Source: Aquatica leii (taxonomy: Eukaryota > Arthropoda > Insecta > Coleoptera > Lampyridae). Taken from it: 64,000 bases of DNA. Each line of letters starts with the position of its first letter. Position 1 is the stretch's first letter. Under the pieces are notes generated by a model that made no database searches, was not told the origin of the DNA, and saw only the letters and a list, made by a program, of their open reading frames with translations. The stretch is taken from positions 59,703,389 to 59,767,388 of the forward strand of contig CM069435.1 in the NCBI GenBank assembly GCA_035610365.1, given 5' to 3'. Below, one piece after another: positions 57,064 to 64,000 of this stretch. The position numbers and the translations under genes were made by a program.

Positions 57064-60000
57064 TCTTGCTATCGAGTATCGAGTATTGTTAATGTTTTAA
57101 ATATTTTTTTTATTTCGTGCACTTTTGTATCATATATTTTATTTGAAACTAAAATACAAAAATTTTGAGTTAATACTGTTAGAATATATTTCTGTTTTCT
57201 ATAAACATAAAACGAATTCTTTGAAAGAAATAATATGTTTTATAGTAAAAGCTTTATACATACAGCATCATCATTTTTATTATCTTTTCTAATAAGTAGT
57301 AAGTAAAAAACCTAAAAGCGTTTGTTACTAGTTTGTCAACTTCGCTGTTTTTATATTCAAAATGTTTTAACAAACATTAAAATTAACTTAAAAAAACTTA
57401 TAGTATTTTTTGTTAAAAATAATTAAAAAGCAACTATTCAAGTTGTTAATTACCACTTACTTAAATTCGTATAAATAATTTTTTTTAATTAACAACTAAA
57501 AATCGTTGCGACTGCCTTTCTTATTTTAACCTAATTAATTACAACCATTAATTAAAATTAGAAATAAATAAATCAATGGCTTATTACAATGTTAACATTA
57601 ATTGTAAAGCACCCATAACAATATCTGTATTGGTTTAATATTATTTTAAATAAATTTCTTATTTTTTGTTTTCATAATATAAAATACAACAAAAATAATC
57701 ATTCAATATGCATACACCATAAAGCTTTTGCAATATCATTAATTTATTGCGTTTCAGAAGCAATTTATTTTTAAAACAGTTCGAATATTTTCACCTTTGT
57801 ACGATTCTGTGGCAACAAATCCTAAAACCAATGTTAAGTCCAACACCACCTGTCGCCTGTGGGAACGAGCAGCTATTAGCTGCTGATGAATGACCGGGAA
57901 ACGAAGCCAATTTCATTGCGCTGTTGCGTTTCAATCTATCCACTTCATCCATTTGTCCTGCTGACTGCTTCTCTCGCAGCTACTACCGCTTCTCACTTTA
58001 GTTTGACACACACACGCCACCCAAAATTTGCCATTATGTAATGCCACCCTAATGTCATGACATTTTTTAATATTTTACATAAAGCAATAGACCATCGTGT
58101 TTTATACATACACTAAGATTTATTAATTGTATGTTCAAATCCAACAAAAAATACATAGGAAAATTAAACTGGAATTGACGCAACGTGAAAATGTGCAGAT
58201 AAAAGAGAATCATCCATAAAAATGCATAAATCCCATTGGGATAAAAAGCACAGTGCATTATATCCTACACATTGGAATCTGCATCTCTCATCAGAATGGA
58301 AGTTGGAAAAGCTCTAGATATCGGCAAGTTAAGTGTAAAATCGATTCGATCGGCACCAGTCTATATACTGTTGGCAAACTGCTGATTACATGAAGCGGGA
58401 AGGAATAGAATTGGTACTAAATGAAAAAAAAAATATAAGTTGTAACAGATACGAAATTTTTAAAAGGTGGAATTGTTTGGCATTTTTATTTTACACCAAT
58501 TTAACACAAACTCCAGAAAATATCAATAAATATTTATAACTCGAATACAGCGTTGAACTTAAAAAATCAATTATAAGCGATTATTTGTGTTTGCACCTAC
58601 ACACTCGGCGTTTTAAATAAAAAATCTAACGATTGCTGTTAATAAATACACAATTGTAAATTTTTCTTTGAACCTCTTTAAAATGTAGATTATTTTTATT
58701 AACAGTATTTTTTCTTATTTTATTCATTAGCATCGTACAATAGCATCGTAACACCTTTTTTATAATAGTATTTAAAAGCTATAAGTAAATTGTTAAAACA
58801 TTTATTGTTTTGTTACAGCTGATGATATATATTATATAACATTGTAACTTTTACGACACAAAAAGTTAACTTTTGATTGATATACCGCGCGTCTCTGTTT
58901 TCATTACTTTTGTTTTCCTTTTTTGAAAGTGATACTGTATCTACGATCTTGTCAAGGTTGTTATTTTCATTATAGTCATTGCTTAATGTGATGTCTTAGA
59001 AGCTTATACTTACTCATTTTGACTAGTGTGTGTTAATGTCACGGTATTAACATTACGATTTGCTCAATTTGTAACTAAAGTATGATATATAATTAGAATT
59101 CAATAGTACAATCAGAATAAGAATTTAAATAAAAAAAAAATATGTTACTGTAAACAGCTCTTGATATTTCTAAATAAAATTGCAATGGCTTTCAAAATAA
59201 TCTTCTTGTTAACTTAAGATTTAATAATGTTAATTTAATTAGGTATAGGACACATTGGTAAAAATTGAAAAAGAGTTTTGATGATTTGTGTGTTAGCAAA
59301 AAGTTGCGGCGACCATAATACTTTTAACGTCTGTTACACTAATTACAAATTCTTTTCGTAATTTAAAAAAAATCAGACGTATTTGATTTTTTCTTTAGAA
59401 TACAAATGTTTGAATAGTTTTTCAAATAAACTATATTTTTTTTGACAAATTTTATTAGTAAGAAATCATCTGGTCTTTAAATAAATAAAAATTGTTTTGT
59501 ATTTGTTATTTTCTTCTTTTGTTTGTATCTAATTTTGTTGGTAATTGTTTGGTTGCATATTCGTAATAGTATTTCTCTTTTTAATTGAGTTTTTTAAGAA
59601 ATCTATCTTATTTTTCTTATATGTCTTTTTTTAAATTAAGACTAGGTGCTTAGTATTATGATTTTTATTTTATTATTCTAAGCAACATCTACAGATAAAA
59701 AATAGTTTGTATATTATATACCAATTATAGCCTAAACTAAACCATAGATTATATCTCAAGACGCGAAGCGTCGAGGGATGTAAATCGCGCAGGTTATAAT
59801 CAACCGTGGTATATATACAATTTTTTTCACTAGAATTATTAAAACCCTTTTACCTGTTACTAAATCAAGTTTAAAATTTAAGATGTTAATGTCAAAATAA
59901 AAATTAAAAGAGTGATTGGAAGAGTTGTCATTAGCTTAATCAAATTAATTTTGATGTAATTTGTAATTGTGACTTAACACATGTAATAAAGAGATAACAT

Positions 60001-60600
60001 AAGTTTTTTTGGTAAATTTACTAAAATTGTTTAAAAACATAATTACTTTAAGCATTGATTATATCTAATAAATATTTACTTCAGTTAAAATCCACATTCA
60101 ATTAAGCTCGAAATTTTTTTAATAAACGATTTAACTTCTTAAAATAGCATCAAATAAAATGTCTTGTCCCTGTTAGATAGTTTCGCAGTTTTTCTTTAAA
60201 ACTTTTATAGGATTATCAGAAAATGTAAATATGTATTAACCAGTGGTTAATTATAAATTATATGATTTACCTGGGCTTAAAAAAGCTAAAAAACCAAAAT
60301 ATCTAAATCAGAAGACTTAATTACAACCATTAAGATATCTTTGAAACTGAATATTAAAAATGTCTATTGGAAGTAATAAATTATAAGGCGAGCTTCAAAA
60401 GTAATATAATAAAATTCAACCTAAATGACTCAAGTGCAAATGTACTAAGTACGTACTTAATACAATGAAACTTTTAAACGATCTTAACACAAACAAACTC
60501 TGCTAAAATATATTAAATTATTTTATCTCAAAAAGGAAACATAATTTATAACAATTGGAAATTTATTAGGACAAAGAAATACCCAAATCAACGTAAATGA
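57064..60600. other. Mostly featureless AT-rich DNA
   Basis: No gene recognised apart from a small foldback repeat at 59707-59820. A GC-richer stretch at about 57830-58040 has no sustained frame. Confidence 0.45.
59707..59820. repeat. Small foldback with GC-rich inner hairpin
   Basis: TTGTATATTATATACCAATTATAGCC (59707-59731, partly) pairs with GGTTATAAT...GGTATATATACAA (59792-59820). Between them lies the palindrome GACGCGAAGCGTC (about 59760-59773). It is probably a short MITE-like repeat. Confidence 0.5.
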
Positions 60601-60610
60601 AAAATACGAA

Positions 60611-60932
60611 TTAGATATCACCGTAAAATCTCGAATTTATTGAATACAAAATTTTTTTACCAATTGGAATTCTTTTTTTGTATGGATATAAAATTAAAGG
60701 CAATTGCCAACTACCATTAGCACATATAGTAACCATGTAACGTTTACATTTTTTCGTTTGAATACGTCTGATTTTCGTTAACATTTTTGTATTCACTGTT
60801 GATATAAATTCTTTTACGCAATAAATTTCGCGCACTGACATGCGTATGAGCCTTCTTCTTAAGTACGAAGTGATCCTCCATCTTACGTTTAGAAATGAGG
60901 TGAAGTAGTAGACATTTTTTTGCGTGCTGCAA
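60611..60932 (-). pseudogene. pogo/Tigger-like transposase fragment
   Basis: Minus-strand pieces in two frames: KMEDHFVLKKKAHTHVSARNL, then EFISTVNTKMLTKIRRIQTKK, RYMVTICANGSWQLPLILYPYKKR and IPIGKKILYSINSRF. This resembles the stretch after the first catalytic aspartate of pogo/Tigger (CENP-B-like) transposases (TV.T..., VT...C...AG...PP..I.P.KR). A frameshift separates the two pieces. Confidence 0.5.
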
Positions 60933-61002
60933 AAAGTGGAATTACCACTTATTTAATTTGTGTTTGTGAATTTTTGCCTCAATGGTGAAAATTATTTAAG
61001 CT

Positions 61003-61101
61003 GGCGTTCGTTGTAGCCCGCATTCGTTGTAGCTTGCATTCTTTGTAGCTCGCATTCGTTAGTAACACCGCATTCGTTCGTAGCAATTGCATTTTGTTGT
61101 A
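61003..61101 (+). repeat. Minisatellite, ~17 bp unit
   Basis: About five imperfect units of the type CATTCGTTGTAGCYYG follow each other, getting more degenerate to the right. The array precedes the gypsy-type element and could be part of its LTR or just host DNA. Confidence 0.7.
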
Positions 61102-61639
61102 TTTACGAAAATTAGAATAAAAACCCGTAAATTAGAAGGGGTAAGTCATTTTTGTTTTGATTCGAATTGTATAATTCATCGCAATTTACGTTTTAGTTTT
61201 TTTTCTTTGTTCCGGATTTTTGGTTTCGTTCTTATACGATGTTTTTGGGTATGAAAGTCTTATGAATACGTTTTCGATCTTTATACGTCTGCGATTATGG
61301 AAACTACGATCTACGATTGTCAATTCTATTGATTTAAAAGGCAAGATATCAATCAAATCTTCGTGAAAGATACGATTTAAGAAAATGGCATCAGATTGCA
61401 TCATTCAATGAGTCACGACCACACCTTAATAGAAGCTGCGCGAGTCGCAAGTAGTAAAATTAAACCTTCAAGAACAAGTATGTAGATATCTGTAATTATT
61501 AGTTTTAAGTTACGTTTTTGGTTTCAATATTTAACCATTCATATATAAAAAATATTGTGGCGTCCAACTTATAAAATTTTTGTTTATCCAATTCAAAATT
61601 AGTAATCTTAAGTAACGTAAGAATTCCTAATGACTCTAA

Positions 61640-62163
61640 TTATATAAATATGAAAATTCTCAATGCTCTTATATAGTTTGTTTATAATGTGTTTTAAATA
61701 AATATTTTTGTGAGTTATCCCGGTGCATTATTTAATTTATTTGTGATGTTTTTGTTTTATATTAAAGTAAATTATTTGTAGTATGTTACATATTTGGCAC
61801 CGATTATTTGTGTGATGTTACATATTTTGGCGACCCATCGTGTAGGCTAGAAAAAATTCTAACGTTACTGAAATTTTGATTTGATTTGTTTGTATTTTTG
61901 TGTTTTATGTATTATGATTTGTTTATATTTTGTGTACTATAACTATGTTAATGTGTTATGTAAGGTTTATCACTTGTTCGATGAAGGTAAAATACGATTT
62001 AACTTAAGTTACGAAACGATTCGAATTAATACGTTTGATATGATTGATCTTGACTTTGTTTCTGATTTTGTTTTTTACATTGTTGTACGATTGGGTTTGT
62101 GATTTTGAATTGTTTTCTGTGTACGAATTCAACACTTTGTTTTGATATTTTGAATTTTTGAAA
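61640..62163 (+). promoter_or_regulatory. LTR end, primer binding site and leader of a gypsy-type element
   Basis: A TATA-like stretch (about 61640), AATAAA (about 61698) and an LTR-type end TGTTACA (61816-61822) precede TGGCGACCCATCG (61828-61840), a probable tRNA primer binding site starting TGG. The leader then runs to the gag ATG. The phrase ATGTTACATATTTTGGC also occurs 30-odd bases upstream in a variant form. The LTR start was not located. Confidence 0.5.
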
Positions 62164-63534
62164 ATGGAACCAAATCATTTGAAGAGTAATGAAATTGTTT
62201 TTGAACTTTTGTGTCGTGGTTTACAACCACAGGATAATCAAATGTTACGTAGAGCTCAATTGCGTGGACAATTACGTAAGGAACGTAATGAACCTTCTGT
62301 TTCGTTTATTCAACCTTATGATGATTACGAAAAGAATGTTTCTCAAATAGAAGAATCTTTAACTGATCTTTGGGATTTGCTTAATTCTGAAAATGTTACT
62401 TCTTTGGTTTGTACTCGTGTTAATACTCGTCTTTTGCATTTAGAAAATAGAATTAATCTATTGAAACCTTCTGGTAAAGAACAAATTTCGAAGAAAAATG
62501 ATTTTAATACGCAGTTGTTAACTTTGCAAGGTCTTCTTATTGAACATTCCGAATCACAAATTGAAAATGATTTAAGTAAACTTAATATGTCCGCTATGCC
62601 TTCGAATACTTCTTATGTACAACAATCTACAGTTAGGTCAGTACCAGTTTATAAATGGGGTATAAAATTTTCTGGAAATAAAGGAAAAGAGAGTGTTATG
62701 TCATTTTTAGAAAAAATTGATGATTATTGTGAATCTCGACATGTTTCTGAACAAGAATTATTCATTTCTGCTAACGATTTATTTTCTGATAATGGTTTGT
62801 TATGGTACCGTAGTATTAAACATAAAGTTAGCAATTGGTCTGATTTAGTCAAGTGTTTGAAAAGAGATTTTCTTCCCTCTAATTACGAGTATGATTTATT
62901 GAATGAAATTCGAAATAGAACACAAGGTCCGCATGAAGATGTTTTCTTTTACATTATGTCAGTTGAAGCTTTGTATCGTCGTTTAGAAACTCAACCTTCT
63001 GAATCCGAAATTATTGATCAAATTTTAAGAAATTTGAACCCTTATTTTTCCGAACGCGTAAGTTTACATGATGTTGATAGTTTAGATCGTTTGAAAGAAT
63101 TGTGTCGTAAAGTTCAAGATGTCAAGTCACGTATTGATAAATACCATCCGCCTCCGCAAAAGCGTTCAGTTTTGTTAGAACCAGATTTAGCTTATGTTGG
63201 TTCACGTAATTCGTTTGATAATGTTTCATCTGTAAGTAACTCTGATTTAAGTATTAAGAAATGTTTTAACTGTGGTCAACAAGGTCATATGCATAGACAA
63301 TGTCCAAAAACGGCATCAATCTTTTGTTTTGGTTGTGGTAAGAAAAATTATTATCGAACTACATGTCCCGCTTGCAATCCAAAAAACGAGTCAAGTGGTA
63401 TCGGTCCAAACCAAAGTCGATCTGTTTACGTAAATACCAAATCCGGAGCGATACCAAAAAGCACAACCAATCGACAACAAACTTTTTCTCTAAAAGGCAA
63501 ACTCAGTCAGCCAATAGACAAAAAGAGTCAATAA
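62164..63534 (+). CDS. Gypsy-type gag polyprotein
   Basis: The first ATG of the frame is 62164 and gives 456 residues. An alpha-helical N-terminal half (MEPNHLKSNEIVFELLCRG) is followed by a capsid region with YKWGIKFSGNKG, FLEKIDDYCESR and LKRDFLPSNYEYDL, like the retrotrans_gag domain. Two zinc knuckles lie near the C-terminus: CFNCGQQGHMHRQC is a complete CCHC; CFGCGKKNYYRTTC has tyrosine where the histidine would be. Gag packages the RNA and builds the particle. The frame is intact. Pol lies in the -1 frame and overlaps the 3' end, with a slippery site at 63381. Confidence 0.88.
   Translation: MEPNHLKSNEIVFELLCRGLQPQDNQMLRRAQLRGQLRKERNEPSVSFIQPYDDYEKNVSQIEESLTDLWDLLNSENVTSLVCTRVNTRLLHLENRINLLKPSGKEQISKKNDFNTQLLTLQGLLIEHSESQIENDLSKLNMSAMPSNTSYVQQSTVRSVPVYKWGIKFSGNKGKESVMSFLEKIDDYCESRHVSEQELFISANDLFSDNGLLWYRSIKHKVSNWSDLVKCLKRDFLPSNYEYDLLNEIRNRTQGPHEDVFFYIMSVEALYRRLETQPSESEIIDQILRNLNPYFSERVSLHDVDSLDRLKELCRKVQDVKSRIDKYHPPPQKRSVLLEPDLAYVGSRNSFDNVSSVSNSDLSIKKCFNCGQQGHMHRQCPKTASIFCFGCGKKNYYRTTCPACNPKNESSGIGPNQSRSVYVNTKSGAIPKSTTNRQQTFSLKGKLSQPIDKKSQ
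63381..63387 (+). promoter_or_regulatory. -1 ribosomal frameshift site A AAA AAC
   Basis: In the gag frame the codons are CCA AAA AAC, so A AAA AAC is in the correct phase of a canonical X XXY YYZ heptamer. The -1 frame is open from here through the protease to the window edge. Confidence 0.6.
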
Positions 63535-64000
63535 ATAAATTTCGTACGACTTCTAAGGAATGGAATATTTGGTTAAATAAAGTTAAGTTGTTTATGTCTT
63601 CTACGTCTGTTTCGCCGCTTTGTACGTCTGTTCCATTCGATAATAGATTATATCTTATGATACATATTAATGGTAATCCGCTTAAATGTTTGATAGATAG
63701 TGGTGCATCTTCAACAATTATTGGTTCGTCTGGTCTTGAATTTCTTCGAAAACATAATATCAAATTTGAAATTAAACCTCGTGTAGTAAAAGTAACTACA
63801 GCTGATGGTGTTGTTCAATCATGTAATGGTGAAGTTTTGCTTCCGCTCACTTTAAATGGAGTAACCCGTTATGTGACATGTTTGTTAGTTCCTTCGATAA
63901 AACAACCAATTATTTTAGGAATGGATTTTTTATCTATATTTCAAATTAGTGTAGATTTTAAAGATAGACGATATTGGTCTGCGAATATTTCTTTGTTAAA
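63387..64000 (+). CDS. Gypsy-type pol, protease part (cut by window end)
   Basis: The frame is open from the slippery site and carries a linker, then INGNPLKCLIDSGASSTIIG with catalytic aspartate at codon 63696, followed by VTTADGVVQSCNGEV and IILGMDFL, the flap and ILG motif of retroviral-type aspartic proteases. Reverse transcriptase and integrase must lie beyond position 64000. There are no stops, so the element may be complete and recent. Protease cleaves the gag-pol precursor. Confidence 0.8.

Noticed and set aside
57880..57915. CTGATGA followed by GAAAC, a possible hammerhead
   Set aside because: The bases between do not form a stem II and no cleavage triplet or stem I partner is in place.
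61881..62102. 73-codon frame upstream of gag
   Set aside because: Composition is that of the leader itself, with no domain; probably chance.
1..64000. tRNA, rRNA and CRISPR features
   Set aside because: I looked for tRNA B-box-like strings and for regular spaced repeats by eye and saw none that hold up. A covariance search would be needed to exclude tRNA genes firmly.

Overview
The window looks like nuclear DNA of an arthropod, most likely an insect. It is very AT-rich by eye, has spliced micro-genes with TATA and initiator-like promoters, and is packed with eukaryotic transposable elements: Penelope-like, BEL/Pao, Ty3/gypsy, non-LTR LINEs, Tc1/mariner, hAT, pogo and MITEs. I see no operon, ribosome binding site, CRISPR array, rRNA or tRNA. 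The order of insect cannot be fixed from the sequence alone.

The only plausible host genes are three paralogous two-exon micro-genes on the + strand (1010-1329, 15503-15793, 24735-25025). Each encodes an 79-89 residue precursor: a signal peptide, a short hydrophilic segment of about 35-45 residues, and a hydrophobic C-terminal tail supplied by a second exon after a 50-51 bp phase-1 intron. All three have a matching promoter module (CACTAATTA block, GATA site, TATA box, CCAGT initiator). Copies 2 and 3 are recent duplicates. Copy 3 is bracketed by a ~190 bp direct repeat, which suggests a tandem array that was once larger.

The rest is mobile DNA. 0.3-0.7 kb: inverted pair of hammerhead-ribozyme-like repeats. 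3.5-4.8 kb: decayed mariner/Tc1 copy with both ends. 8.5-10.8 kb: large foldback element with ~700 bp arms. 10.9-13.2 kb: Penelope-like element with an intact RT plus GIY-YIG reading frame. 13.4-14.5 kb: small hammerhead repeats. 16.4-22.2 kb: two dead Tc1 copies in opposite orientation, a MITE, a broken envelope-like gene and a hAT element nested in one Tc1 copy with an 8 bp target duplication. 22.4-24.2 kb: LINE with CCHC ORF1 and endonuclease. 27.3-30.1 kb: a second, more decayed LINE. 34.1 kb: hAT-type MITE. 37.6-39.2 kb: DUF4817-type Tc1/mariner element. 42.0-45.5 kb: transposase fragment and an internally deleted gypsy element. 46.4-48.5 kb: BEL/Pao remnant. 49.5-57.1 kb: patchwork of three Penelope fragments, a second BEL/Pao copy on the other strand, a hammerhead repeat and a hAT fragment. 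60.6-60.9 kb: pogo-like fragment. 61.6-64 kb: the 5' part of a gypsy-type element with gag intact and pol joined by a probable -1 frameshift, running off the window.

The unifying theme is hammerhead ribozyme cores. I find recognisable cores, intact or damaged, at eight places: behind the intact Penelope ORF, behind a GIY-YIG remnant, in an orphan tail, in an inverted pair, and in a small repeat family ending in a perfect GATGGC/GCCATC hairpin. Together with the micro-gene family these are the parts most worth following up.
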